A model generated the notes under the pieces. That model made no database searches. It had not been told where the DNA came from and was given only the letters and a program-made list of their open reading frames with translations. From Danio rerio (lineage: Eukaryota; Chordata; Actinopteri; Cypriniformes; Danionidae), in the NCBI RefSeq assembly GCF_049306965.1, contig NC_133194.1, positions 945,001-1,009,000 on the forward strand: DNA of 64,000 bases. Direction: 5' to 3'. Positions 1-13,092 of the stretch are shown here, one piece after another. Each line of letters opens with the position of its first letter. Position 1 is the first letter of the stretch. Made by a program: the position numbers and the translations under genes.

Positions 1-404
1 CACACACACACACACATGAAACCATCAATGCAAACTTACCATGCTAAAACATTTAATAGAGAAGGCTGAAAGTGAAGGGCTATTTCTGTCAGTTATATTG
101 CTATTTTTGCAACGTTTACACTTCCTGCGATGGATGATGAGAAGACTTGCCCCCATTTTCACTACATTTAATAGGAGTGCCATAGAGAGCATCCTAACCA
201 TGAGGACTGTCAGTCTGTATAATACATATATATATATATTGTTCTATTTATTGTTTAGAGTTATTTCTATTGGAACTGTAGAGCCAAAGTTACCAAATTT
301 TGTTCTTTGTATACGTACATGTGAATAACAATAAAGTACCTGAATTAGATTTTAATGTGTGCATCTAGAAATGATGTGTTTGCATTGCTGCACGAGTCTC
401 TCAC

Positions 405-3400
405 CCGTCATGGTTGTACTGGTTAATGACAGAAATGGTGCGAGGATGTAGGTGGAGCCTCAGGAAATCTGACCACACCCTCACGCTTCCCTCCAGCCTA
501 TAGGATTTCTGTATTCGCTCCAGACTGCTGTTTATTGTCTCCACGGCAACACTGGCTCCGGGTACTGCAGGAGATACAATAATAACATATGTGCATACAG
601 ATGTGGATGAAACTGTGGGTACGCTTCCATCGAAGAAAAAAAAAGAGTCATGATTAATCAAAAATGACTGAAAATAAACTAATACAAATCAGATTTTGCT
701 GAATTGTGGTTCAACTGAAGTAATAAAAAAGGCAAACTAATGAAACTGGCCTGTGTGTAACGTCTCGATAACAAAACCAGTCATAAGGGGCGTTTCTGGA
801 GGAGGTAGAGATTTTTAAATCATCTGAAAACTGATTAAATAATAATAAAATAATAATGAAGAACAATATTTGTCTGTAATTTGGAACCTGAAGGTTAAAA
901 AATGTAAATATTGAGAAAATCAGCTTTAAAGTTATGCAAATTAAGCTGCATATGACTGATCAAACATTAAATATAAACACACACAAAATAAACACGCAAA
1001 TATTTCACGTTTTTGCTTCTGTCATGAGATATTTACATGTTTAAATCGGTATGTATTTGGAAGTGATGCAGGATATTCATTCATTCATTCATTTTCTTTT
1101 CGACATTAGTCCCTTTATTAACCTGGGGTCACCACAGCATAATGAACCGCCAACTTATCCAGCATATGTTTTACGCAGCAAATGCCCTTCCAGCTGCAAC
1201 CCATAGGAAACATCCACACACACTCATTCACACTGATACACTACGGACAATTTAGCCTACCCAATTCCCCTATAGCGCATGTGTTTGGACTGTGGGGGAA
1301 ACCAGAGCACCCGGAGGAAACCCACGCGAATACAGGGAGTAAAGCATAGCATATCATAGTGGTGCAAGTCTCTCTTAATGAGAAACTGAATCATTCATTC
1401 AAAATAGCTGATTCATTTAGAACAGGGGTGTCCACACCCTGTCCTGTTGGGCCGGTGTCCTGCAAAGTTTAGATCCAACTCCAATCAGACACACCTGGGC
1501 TAGCTAATCAAGCTCTTACTAGGCTTTTAGAAACATCCTTGCAGGTGTGTAGAGGCAAGTTGGAGCTAAAATGTGCAGGACACCGGCCCTCCAGCACCGA
1601 GTTTGGACACCCCTGATTTACAAACAAAGCAAGTGATTCACTTTGGACGGATCACTGAATCACCAACTCAAATGATTTGTTTAGAAATAGATTCAGAACA
1701 CTACAATTACTACATTATCATAGAATAAAAATGAACAGATGAAATGAAGACAATATTTTAATTCACATTCATTCATCACGTCACATGACTTATGTTTGCT
1801 CTCATACACACCTGAGCAGTTGTCCACCGAGGACGTAAGATGATTGAAATCTGACTCTGCTAGTACACCTCCTGTCTGGATAGATAGATATGGATGAATA
1901 GATAAATAATAACCCCCCTGTCCAAACTTTACAAACATTGTTTTGAGTTGTTTTCTTTTAAAATGGTGCACGAATCATTTTTTTACCCTGTGAGTTAGCA
2001 GGAGGGACCTAGAGGTATTTTGTGGGCACCTAATGGGCCTATATTATTATTTTTTTTAAAAGCAGTTTTATTTTTATTTTAGCAGTCAGCCTCAAGTGTC
2101 ATATATCATTTTAAACAGGACAACCTGAAGTTTCAATCTGTATCATTTAAAGGTCCAGTCTAAAATATTTTTTGGTCCAAAAACATATGAACAGACAGAA
2201 AATATTCCAGAATTTTCCAGAAACGATTTTTTAAAAAAGTGGCATTTTCTAGTTATTTCAAACAAAACCTTATGAAGTTTGTTTTTCTTTCTTTAGAAAT
2301 ACATGCTATGATGTTTTATACTTCCAAAATAAATTTTGTCTACATCCACAATTCCCTGAACAAGTTATAGCAATTTATTTCAATGTTATTTCAAGGCGTT
2401 TTTCTATGGGGGAAAAAAATGCATTTATTTACTGACAATGTATTTGCCCAAAAGTTCTGGGAATGAACTAAACAGAAAAAAAATGTTACAAAATAATAGA
2501 ACAGTGAAGCAAATTTGACTTTTTCCAAATAATATATTTTCAGTTACTATAAACAACACCACTTACAATGAACAAATAAAAAAATAAGAAAATAATAAAT
2601 AATGTGTCAAAGTCCAAATAAACATGGTGCAAATCCTCAGTAAAAAAAATAGATATAAATATTTACTATACCATAAATAGTTACATAACGAAACTAGATT
2701 CAATATGGAACATCCTCAGGTTTTATGTGCCAGCATGGATATAGTTGTCTGTGGATATGGATTTGATTATGGTTGTCTGTGGATATGGATTTGGATATGG
2801 TTGTCTGCAATGCGGACAAACAGCTGCACCTTCATTTGTGTCTTTTGAAAACAGCAAGAGCAGCAGTTCGTCTTTGCTGTGTCACTGTTTTGTCATGTTT
2901 CTGTGCTGCTGTGCATGCAAAAGTACTTAGTATGAAAATTATTTCATGCAAAACATTTTTTTTGCGTTTTATTTAGCCGCGCATAAATGTATGCCTTTCT
3001 CTCATTCCGTGTTGTTCAAAAAGCTTGTTGGTACACAAACAAAAGTGAAACCTATGCTTATTGGTTGTGATATAGCGAGTTTGAACCAGTCTGGGCATGG
3101 AGGAGGGACAATGCATCAATGTATCATGTCTGGTTTGTCCGGAGACACAGTGACGAGCGTTTCTTTGTCAAATCAGCGTTGTCAAATTTTGATGACGTAA
3201 CCGCACTGATTCCGGAGCCTCTGGAAGTCCGCGAATGATAAGCTGAGATTCTCTTCTTTATGCCAATCTTTGAATTGTATGAATCGGATCAGCGGATCAA
3301 AAGTTATTAAACATTTAAGAGCAATACTTATTTTAGCCGCGGGCGGCTGTCTCGGTCTTTAAGGGTTAAGTGATACTCTGATTCTTTTCAAACTCTGTAT

Positions 3401-6400
3401 TATATTTAGGCATGGGACGATAACTGTGTTCAAGGTATACTGCGTTTTGGAAAAGTCACAATTTTTTATTTACATTTTTATTTTTTGAGAGCAGTATCTC
3501 CAGCAGAAAATATCTCCAAAGATGCCGTTTTTAAATAGTAAAGAAATCAGTGTTTTCGAAAGAAATGAAGACAGCAGAAGTCAATAATTCTTTTGAATAA
3601 TTCAGCCTGACATGTTTACTGCTCTGAAATATCATACATGTTTCCCAAATTAAAATATAATGCTTTCAAAGGGGAAAAGGTTTAGTTTTTTACCCAGATA
3701 TTTAAAAAGAATATATTTAAGATCAGTAATCTCACTATAGTGAAACCATGATATTTATATCCATCGTACTGTCAGAATCTTTTAACAGCCCATGCCTAAT
3801 TCTATCATTATTATTCTTATTTCAGTCACTCTTACATCCAGATTATCCAGCTCCTGCAGGAAAGAGTTTTTACTGGGAGGACTTTCCTGATGTGTCATAA
3901 TCTGTCCATCCCTAAAATCAAAAGACATTTATTAAAATCAGACGTCATTAATGCTGCAAATACAACATGCCAATATTCATAAACACAAATAAAATACAGA
4001 TGCTCGCACCATGTAAAGGCGCTGTTTTCATTCTCGGTGTCATAAAGACTGCCTTCCTTCCTCAGCGTCTGAAGACTTCCTGCAGAAAACAATCACATCA
4101 GGGGGCTGTTCTTCGTACCTCGCTTAAATGATCTAAGATGATTTGGCAGATCCTGGATCTTTTAATCTTGATAACTGATCTCTCGCTAATTTGGTTCTTC
4201 AAACAAGTTCGCGAATCAGATTAGAATATCTGGATGAACTGATCTGAGATCGCTGCATTTGTTGTTAAGGACAGATCTATCGATCCTAGAAATCATGATC
4301 AGCAATGCAACGATTGGCTGACGGCACAGCAGCGTGATGACATCATCTGATTAATATTCAATTATCCATGTGAGCAAAATTACATCAAATTAGCAGTAAA
4401 CGGCTTGATAAATATGACACGCAGTAACTTCACATTTGTTGTGAGCTGCAGGCTTTACACTTTCATTTGTCAAGACAAGAGTATTCATCATGTATTTCAA
4501 TGCAAATCAATGTATTTAGTTCTTCATTTAGAAAAGATTTTCTTTATTATAGTAGCCGTTTTTTAATCGGTGTAAAGAATAACTGGATGTTTTCAAAAGC
4601 ATTTTGATATTGGTAAAGGCGTCTGCAACTTTTGTGAAGCATCACTGGCATATTAACTGTCAAAACATGTTTATGACTGCATAAATGTATTATTGCTTTT
4701 AAAAAAAGTCACATATTGTGCATTTCTATTATACACAATTTGTACTAAAGCGATCTAAAAAGTTCATTTCAATAAGTTTTCTCTTTACACCACCAGGTGG
4801 CAGTCTTTGTATTTTCATTTTGAGGGTGCAGATTGCATACGTTTTATTAATATGTATAACTTTATTTATTTTATTAATGACTATAACTTTTATATATATA
4901 GTTTAAAAATATTTACTATTTTCCCAAGTGTATTTAACTTTTACTGTAAGAAAATATCAGAACTCGGTACATGCTTTCTGTATTATCTTTGCTTGAACTG
5001 AGCCGATCTAATCCTGTTTATGATTTGAACCTGCTCCCGATCAGGTTTGACCTAGCAGAACTGTTGCCATAACAACAAATCTCGGATCAGCTTTGAAGAA
5101 CGAAACGATCCTGGATCGTGTCAAATCGTCAATATCCAAATCCAGCTAACTGAGTAATCCACGTACGAAGAACGGACCCCAGAACATTACACACAGCAAT
5201 AACACACACTGCAGGGCTGAGCGATATTGGAAAAACCTGCTACTGCCATATTTTATTTTTCTGCAATAAATATAGTGACACGAATACAGTGTCTCCAGAT
5301 ATTAGACAATTTGTCTAACAGTATTCAGTAGAGAAAAATCTGATATTGTGATATTTAGTTATTTGCGATATAAACATTGAGATATAAATACAATGTCACC
5401 AGATGGTTTAAATAGCTCTATTTGGGGGAAAAAACATCACTTTATAGATTTTACAAAAAATAAAAAAAAGAGATGTGTTAGTTTACAAAAAAACTGTGTT
5501 TTCCCATGGCAAGGTTGACATTTGCATGGACTTGCTGCTCTACCTTTGAGGTCGATGGCGATGAGGCGAGGTGTGTATGTGACGTGCCCTGCCAGAGTCA
5601 GCCCTTCTCTGAACAACACGTCACTCTGCAGCTCGCCGGCCGGCACATCCGCATCATACACCAGACCCGCATCCTGACAGCAGACAGAACAAAACACACA
5701 GTCATATAACCAACAGTGAGCAGAGTGTATCATCAATATCACATACAGGAGTAACTGAAGGTCGCTGGTTCGAGTCCTGACTGGGTCAGTTGGTGTTTCT
5801 GTGAGGAGTTTGCATGTTCTCCCCGTGTTGGTGTGGGTTTCCTCCACAATCCAAACACATGCACATGATGAACTAAATTGGCCGTAGTGTATGGAATGAG
5901 TGTGTATGGGTGTTTCCCAGTACTGGGTTCCAGCTGGAAGGGCGTCCACTGTGTAAAACATATGCTGGAATAGTTGGCGGTTCATTCCACAGTGGCCACC
6001 TCTGATGAACAAAGGGACCAAGTCGAAGAAAAATAAATTCAATGAATGGAAACTATTGATCTCTACTGGTAATGTGTTTAGTTTTTTTGTCCTTCAATTG
6101 GTGACAGATTATTTTAATAAATGCCAGAAACATATTAAACATACTAAAATTCATTAATATGTACTAGATATAAACACTAACATTGATATAAGCTTAATAT
6201 TAACGATAATTAATTGTGATTGGACACCATTAGAATATTTAGTGATGGTTTCTTATTAATATATTTGTTTTTTTAGTCAGCGCCAACGATATAACCATAA
6301 ATAATGAATATGTAATCAATTTTACGCAGTTTGACACTGTCAGAAACTGCTGTGATGTTAGTAAAGTTAACAGTTTTACCATATTGTAGTGTTATCCATC

Positions 6401-7765
6401 ATTACCGTAGTAAAATAAGAGCCTGGGGTTTCTATCTGATTGTACACACAGAATCTTAATGTTTTGGAGGCTGAATTAATTTTAATTAAACATATTAAAA
6501 GCCATTAATTTGTACTAGCTATAAACACTAACTAGTTATTAATATTAACACTGATATAAACTAGATATTAACTATAGATAACAGTATTTGGACTGTTTTG
6601 TTGTTTTTTTTCATCAGGATTGACTGTATAACCATAAATAATGAATATGTAATCAATTTTACGCAGTTTGACACTGTCAGAAACTGCGGTGATGTTAGTA
6701 AAGTTAACAGTTTTACCATATTGTAGTGTTATCCATCATTACCGTAGTAAAATAAGAGCCTGGGGTTTCTACCTGATTCAACACAAAGAAGCTTAATCCT
6801 TTGGAGGCTGAACTAATTTTAATTAAACATATTAAAAGACATTAATTTGTACTAGTTATAAACACTAACTAATTATCAACACTGATATAAACAAGATATT
6901 AACTATAGATAACAGTATTTGGACACCATTAGAATATTTAGTGATGTTTTCTTTTATCAGGGTTGACTATACAAGCATAAATAATGAATATTGATAGAGG
7001 CAAAGTTGGTTTTATAGTCGCACATTCGTCCATTTAGCAATATCTATATTGTTTACCAAGTGACTTTGAATATTTGACCTGAATTGGCATGAGAGAATGA
7101 CTTAAAAACAACAGTAACACTGTCTAATTCAGTGAACAGTGTAAAAAAAGTATTGAACACATGAAGGAAGGGAGGTGTATTCGGCAGTGAAAGCCCAGAC
7201 AGCAGCTGAAATCTCTTAGTAGTTCTTCAGCAAGCTTCTGCCCTTCCTCAGTGTAAATGAACATCAGCTGCTTCAGTTCAACATCTACATTAGCAGGAGG
7301 ATGAAACCATTTCAGCAAGACAATGATCCTCTGTTGACTCTGTGCTGTACTTTAATAGCCATTTGCTGCTAATATGATTTCCCTATTTAGAATTTGCAAA
7401 TAATACTTTCTGGAGTTATATTATTAAGGAGAATGTCTGAATATCCCAATATTAAACCCACTTTACCTGTATGAAATCTATTTTAAGCAGCTGGAAACTG
7501 TGGTAATGCTAGTTTTACTGTAGTGTTATCTATTATTACCGTGGTCAAATAAGAGCCTGGGTTTGTACCTGATTTAAAACATCTTCTGGAGGCTGAATTC
7601 ATTTGTCCAGTCATATATTGTTGCTACACGGACACTATATTACACATTTATAACGAGTCTACTGCACATAAACAAACTCACCTGCAAATTCCACCAATGC
7701 GTCCCGATAAAGTTGGAATAATGCCCCAGCTGGAGAGTCACCACCTCCCTGCACGCACCACTCAT
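405..7765 (-). CDS. msto1: Misato homolog, 5' part of the gene (six coding exons; continues beyond the left edge)
   Basis: Misato is a tubulin/FtsZ-related cytosolic protein needed for normal mitochondrial distribution and fusion. Coding exons in transcript order are 7682-7765, 5544-5673, 4010-4079, 3836-3911, 1812-1875 and 405-564. All have GT-AG borders and compatible phases and encode about 194 residues; the rest lies left of base 1. The start is fixed by [19 protein letters not shown], which matches the family N-terminus with its conserved GTHWWN. Exon 2 has the family's [10 protein letters not shown] and [13 protein letters not shown]. Exon 6 has [13 protein letters not shown] followed by YNHDG. 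Exon 5 is the least conserved, aligning with the human stretch around AEGVLSSDG; its acceptor was chosen because only the site after 1876 keeps the frame. The gene starts about 600 bases from tmem79 on the other strand. No break is visible in the part present. Confidence 0.95.
1075..1345 (-). mobile_element. DANA-type tRNA-derived SINE, minus orientation
   Basis: Reads in reverse: a TTCATTCATTCATT tail, GAACCGCCAACTTATCCAGC and GGACTGTGGGGGAAACCAGA. The tRNA-like head is missing. Confidence 0.88.
1423..1615. mobile_element. hAT-like inverted-repeat element, copy 1, in msto1 intron
   Basis: Starts CAGGGGTGTCC and ends GGACACCCCTG. Flanking 8-base direct repeats are ATTTAGAA and ATTTACAA. Confidence 0.9.
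2010..3375. other. msto1 intron 4, right part; probable old transposon sequence
   Basis: AT-rich, with a short tandem repeat at 2735-2815 (unit with GGTTGTCTGTGGATATGGAT). The right part ends with AGCCGCGGGCGGCTGTCTCGG and resembles a dispersed fish repeat. No coding content is convincing. Confidence 0.4.
3417..3798. mobile_element. hAT-like MITE (TAGGCATGGG type)
   Basis: Starts TAGGCATGGG and ends CCCATGCCTA, flanked by 8-base near-repeats ATTATATT and ATTCTATC. A related copy lies at about 60020-60388 (TATCTCCAGCAGAAAA shared; its right end is GGCCCATGCCTA). Confidence 0.8.
4101..5180. mobile_element. Non-autonomous inverted-repeat DNA transposon in msto1 intron 2
   Basis: GGGGCTGTTCTTCGTAC at the left is the inverted match of GTACGAAGAACGGACCCC at the right. 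No transposase is seen inside. A perfect CTCF-type core, CCACCAGGTGGCAG, lies at 4790-4803. Confidence 0.82.
5757..6048 (+). mobile_element. DANA-type SINE in msto1 intron 1
   Basis: Begins inside the B-box region (CTGGTTCGAGTCC). It includes GAGTTTGCATGTTCTCCCCG and ATGCTGGAATAGTTGGCGGT and ends in the GACCAAGTCGAAG tail. The 5' end is truncated. Confidence 0.88.
6130..6995. repeat. ~337-base tandem repeat in msto1 intron 1
   Basis: CATAAATAATGAATATGTAA occurs near 6296 and 6633 with a diverged third copy near 6975. ACAGTTTTACCATATTGTAG recurs at the same distance. A further related fragment is at 7490-7575. Confidence 0.85.
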
Positions 7766-8479
7766 GATGCTTTTCAGATATTAACTTATTTTAAAAATCA
7801 TTTTGTCAGCTATGAAGCAGATATTTCTCGTGATGCGCTTGGAAAACACATTGCATCTACAGACGAACTGCTACTGATGGGCTTCCGCGTGTGTGCGCTC
7901 TCCCTCTGCTAATCCTCCACCGTGATTGGCTGTCATTGCACATATCGCGTAGTGATTGGATGAAAGAGACGTCGCTCATCCGCAGTGTAGTTTGGTTTCA
8001 CTGCGCCAGACTCGCACACATGTGCAGCGCTAGTAAACAACACGAGCTGCCAGAATAGTAATCTCATCAAAATGTGATTAAGTGATTCGTTTACTGTTAA
8101 TTAAACAACAAACACACATAAACAAATGTAGATGTGTGTTCAGCACTAAGGTGCTTTAGTTTAGTACAGGTAGAATGTAATATTTGCTAATATTTTAGTG
8201 CAGTGAATGGTGTTTCACAACTTTAAAGATCTCATTTTTACATACTCATCATTATGCATTTTATTGTACCTTTTTATATGCTTATGATTTATTTTTATTT
8301 ATTTTAAACCCAGCGCGTGATCTTGTGGGCGTGACAGACAGTCACGTGACTCTGAGAAACTGTAACGATTTACCTGTGTATTGTCACACCTGTCCTGATC
8401 GAAACTGACACTCTCAAGTTCTCAATCTGACCGAATATCCTCAACACACACTACATTATTCTCCTCAGACGAGGCTCAG
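7766..8479. promoter_or_regulatory. Shared promoter between msto1 (minus) and tmem79 (plus)
   Basis: The msto1 start codon (7765, minus) and the putative tmem79 leader exon (ending 8479, plus) are divergent and less than 0.75 kb apart. Between them, ATTGG (inverted CCAAT) occurs near 7923 and 7955, and a perfect palindromic GTCACGTGAC lies at 8341-8350. That palindrome is the consensus of the CLEAR element bound by TFEB/TFE3. No TATA box is evident. The shared-promoter role is inferred from geometry. Confidence 0.6.
8400..8479 (+). other. tmem79: Putative non-coding first exon of tmem79
   Basis: A good donor (CAG followed by GTGAGA) sits at 8479/8480, downstream of the CLEAR-type motif. The next acceptor in register with the gene is at 9665/9666, upstream of the start codon. 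The left limit of this leader exon is a guess; the donor is what is seen. Confidence 0.45.
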
Positions 8480-8739
8480 GTGAGAAACAACAGCATTTTA
8501 CTCTCATACTCAGAGTTTTTGGATGATATCTGCGAGGATTCGGGCCAAAAAACCCGAGTTTAACAGAAAACCGTGTTTAAATCTGACATTAGCGCGAGTT
8601 TAGGACTGTGTTTGTTATAAATGAAGCCTCCCGCTGGAGTAAAGTGAACTGAAGGTGTGTTTATCTGTGTATTGTGCTGATTTCTGCTGTGTTTGTGTGT
8701 TTTCTGGCACAGAGGCGATCAGGTTTAACAGGTGTGACT

Positions 8740-8743
<4 letters not shown>

Positions 8744-8772
<29 letters not shown>

Positions 8773-8874
8773 AACACACACACTACTTAACTATGATAAT
8801 GTTTACACAAGAGTGAATCAGAGTAGCTTACAGAGAAGTATTGTGTGTGTTTGTGTGGTATCTGGTGTTTTTGA

Positions 8875-8913
<39 letters not shown>

Positions 8914-9027
8914 TACTAAAAACATGAAAAATATAGTAATAAAGTAATTATTTTAATATTATTCACACACACATGACTAACGTCTGAGTTAATCTGTCCA
9001 CTGAGAAGTATTGTGAATACCTGTTGT

Positions 9028-9078
<51 letters not shown>
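8744..9078. repeat. Cluster of (CA)n microsatellites in tmem79 intron 1
   Basis: CA runs lie at about 8744-8783, 8878-8911 and 9028-9078, separated by AT-rich sequence. Confidence 0.85.
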
Positions 9079-9079
<1 letters not shown>

Positions 9080-9157
9080 CTTATTTTACCTTTATTAAAA
9101 TAATTAATAATTTCCTGTTCAAATGTTTAGTTTTTACATGGCATGTTTGCTTTAATG

Positions 9158-9468
9158 GCGACACGGTGGCTCAGGGGTTAGCACTGTGGCCTCACAGCAC
9201 TCAGGTCTCTGGTTTGAGTCTCGGCTGGGTCAGTTGGTGTTTCTGTGTGGAGTTTGCATGTTCTCCCCGTGTTGGCGTGGGTTTCCTCCGGGTGCTCCGG
9301 TTTCCCCCACAGTCCAAACACATGCGCTATAGGGGAACTGATCAACTAAATTAGCCATAGTGTAAGAGTGTGTATGGGTGTTTCCCAGTACTGGGTTGCA
9401 GCTGGAAGGGCAACATATTTTTGGACCCCTGATTAATAAAGGGACTAAGCTGAGGGAAAATGAATATT
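9158..9468 (+). mobile_element. DANA-type SINE in tmem79 intron 1, nearly complete
   Basis: Starts GGCGACACGGTGGCTCAG (tRNA-like A box). It continues with a B-box region (GGTTTGAGTCTC) and TTTGCATGTTCTCCCCGTG, and ends CTAAGCTGAGGGAAAATGA. An internal deletion lies near 9410. Confidence 0.9.
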
Positions 9469-9747
9469 TGCTTTTATCCAAGTGTTTGCCTCTGATCCGT
9501 TCACACATAACCTGAGATTCACACCCAGAACTTTAGTACTGCAACTCAGAAAGGCTTCAGTTTGCTGAATTAAGCCTTAAATTCATTTTATAACTTAAAT
9601 CAGGTGAAACAACAACAACAATTGCTGGTTATAATTGAATATTTTACCCCTTGTTGCATTTGCAGGACCCCTGTGGTGTAAACAAACCCAGAAGAACTGA
9701 AGTGCAGACATGATTCCAGACTGATGAATGTAAATAAGTGTAAATAA

Positions 9748-10350
9748 ATGAAGAGCAAGATGGCGGAGGTGCTGATCCCTGAGGATGAAGCAGCACAGGA
9801 GAAAACACCTGCAGACGCCACTGATCCGAGATCAGCAGGAGAGGAGAACACACTGCAGGAGTGCACAGAGGAGACGCAACACACAGCAGACACAGGTGAC
9901 CTTACTCTGTTACAACACACACACACACACACACACACACTGACAGAAGTATCAGAATAAGAATGTGTACACATGCTGAACTCCTCTGACTCTGCAGCAG
10001 CAGGAGACTCACTGACTGATGAAGATGAAGATGATGATGATGATGAAGATCAGCAGGACTCCTGGAGTCCAGAGAAAGCAGCTCAAGCGTTCATTGCCAA
10101 CGTGACCATCGTCCAGCCACACACACACACACAAACACACGTCCAGAAAGAGGAGGAGATGCATCAGTATGAGCAGAAGATACACACACACACGCAAACA
10201 CACAGTCCTCAACACACACACACTCCGCCGCTCTGGATGAAGGAGATCCTGAAAGATGAAGGTAAAACACACACACATACAGTCTCATGCACACACACAC
10301 ACTCATATTCACACACACAGAAAAACACACTCACACATGTACAAATATAT

Positions 10351-10407
<57 letters not shown>

Positions 10408-10986
10408 CTCTCTCTCTCTCTAATACTCACAGAAACAGACACACACTCAGATAACCACACACTCACAGAAATGCACTCAGATGCACACACACAAACACAC
10501 TCAGATAAACACACATGCACACAATCACAGAAACACACACTAACAGAAACACACACACACACACACACACACTTTCTTTTATACACACACTTACACAACA
10601 CTACTGAACATACGCACACATTTTGTACACAAACACAAACACGCTCAGATAAACACACATGCACACAATCACAGAAACACACACTAACAGAAACACACAC
10701 TTTTTTATACACACACTTACACAAAACACTACCAGACATATGCACACATTTTATACACACACACACACACACACACACAGACAGAAACGCACTCAGAAAA
10801 ACACACACACTCAGATAAACGCACACACAAAAATACACTTAATCACAGAAAAACACACTTGCACTCATACACTTACAGAAACACACACGCACTCACAGAA
10901 ACACACACTAACAGAAACACACACACACATCTCAAATGTTTTGCTAAATGAATGATGAAACTGTGAGTTTGACACTGATATATATC

Positions 10987-11078
<92 letters not shown>

Positions 11079-12541
11079 TGCGCGCGCGTGTGTCAGTGAG
11101 CTACAGTGTGCAGGTGATGCGTCTGTGTGTGTGTGTCGCCACGGCTGCAGTGATTTTCCCTTTATTGACGTGGGCTGGCTTTAAGCTCCTCCCCTTTGAA
11201 GCTCCTCCCCTTGAAAGCTCCGCCCTCCGGCTGGTCTACACTCTGAGGTGTGCTTTCTTCGCCACCATTCCCATCATCCTGGGTGAGGACACACACATAC
11301 ACCCTTATACACACACACACTTATTCTTATTCACGTATAAACACACACACACACACTTTTACATCAAACACTACACTGCACATACACACACATTTTATAT
11401 ACCCACACTTGTGCACAAACACGCACACACTTTTTAGTCCAGCACTGATCAGCGGTGTGTGTGTGTGTGTTTCAGGTGTGTTGGCTGAGGGTGTGTCTCG
11501 GCTCAGGTTCAGGAGTCTGCAGCCGGTGTGTGTGGATGCGCTGCAGAAGCGTGAGGTGTGTGTTCACCGTCATTACGTGCGCGAGTCGCTGCAGCTCTTC
11601 CTGCTCTACTTCCTGCAGCTGAGCGTCATGGCAACATACACACACCAGCAGACGCTGCGACTCGTGCCGCTGCTCACCGTCATCTTCGTCTTCGGCAGGT
11701 GTGTGACATTCATAACACACACACACGCACACACACACGTTTACTCAAAAATGACACACTATGCACTCTTTACACACACTCTTATAGGCACATTCACACA
11801 TGCACTCTATACACATGCGCGCACACACACACAAACAAACACACACGCACAACACAATATGCACTTTATAAGCACACACACACACACACAATATGCACTC
11901 TATACACATGCACACACACTCTTATAAGCGCACACACACACATACAATATGCACTCTATACACATGCACACACACTCTTATAAGCGCACACACACACACA
12001 CACAATATGCACTCTATACACATGCACACACCTTCTTATAAGCGCACACACACACACAATATGCACTCTATACACATGCACACACACTCTTATAAACACA
12101 CACACACACACACAATATGCACTCTATACACATGCACACACACTCTTATAAACACACACACACACACACACAATATGCACTCTATACACATGCACACACA
12201 CTCTTATAAACACACACACACACACACAATATGCACTCTATACACATGCACAAACTTTTACGCACATACACAACATAATATGCATTCTATACACACACAC
12301 ACACACAAAATATGCACTTTATACACATGCACACACTCTTATACGCACACAGACACGCGCGCACACACACACACACATACACACAAAAAAATGCGCTTTA
12401 TATGCACACACACACACACACACACACAAAACATGCACTCTACATGTGGGCGTACGTACACACACACAATATGCACTCTATACACAAATGCACACACTCT
12501 TATACGTGCACAGACACGCACACACAAAATGTACTCTATAT

Positions 12542-12592
<51 letters not shown>

Positions 12593-12704
12593 ATGCACTC
12601 CACATGTGGGTGTACACACACACACACACACACACACACAATGCACTCTATATAAACACACACACACACACACACACACAACATGCACTCTACATGTGGG
12701 TGTA

Positions 12705-12742
<38 letters not shown>

Positions 12743-12757
12743 GCACTCTATATAAAC

Positions 12758-12790
<33 letters not shown>

Positions 12791-13055
12791 ACATGCACTC
12801 TACATGTGGGCGTACGTGCACACACACACACACCATTTACCAACACACAAAACACAATATGCAGTCTACACACACACACACACAGAACTATGCACTTTAT
12901 AAACACAGACACACACATTCTTATACACACACACTATATGCACTCTATACATACACAAACACACACACTCCAGACACAATACACAAATTATACACACTCA
13001 CACTTAAACTGTTGCACACACAGGCACAAAAGAAGACTTTTTCGATCATTTTACT

Positions 13056-13092
<37 letters not shown>

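Noticed and set aside
10209-10838. Cys-Val rich open frames on the minus strand
   Set aside because: They are the complement of CA repeats.
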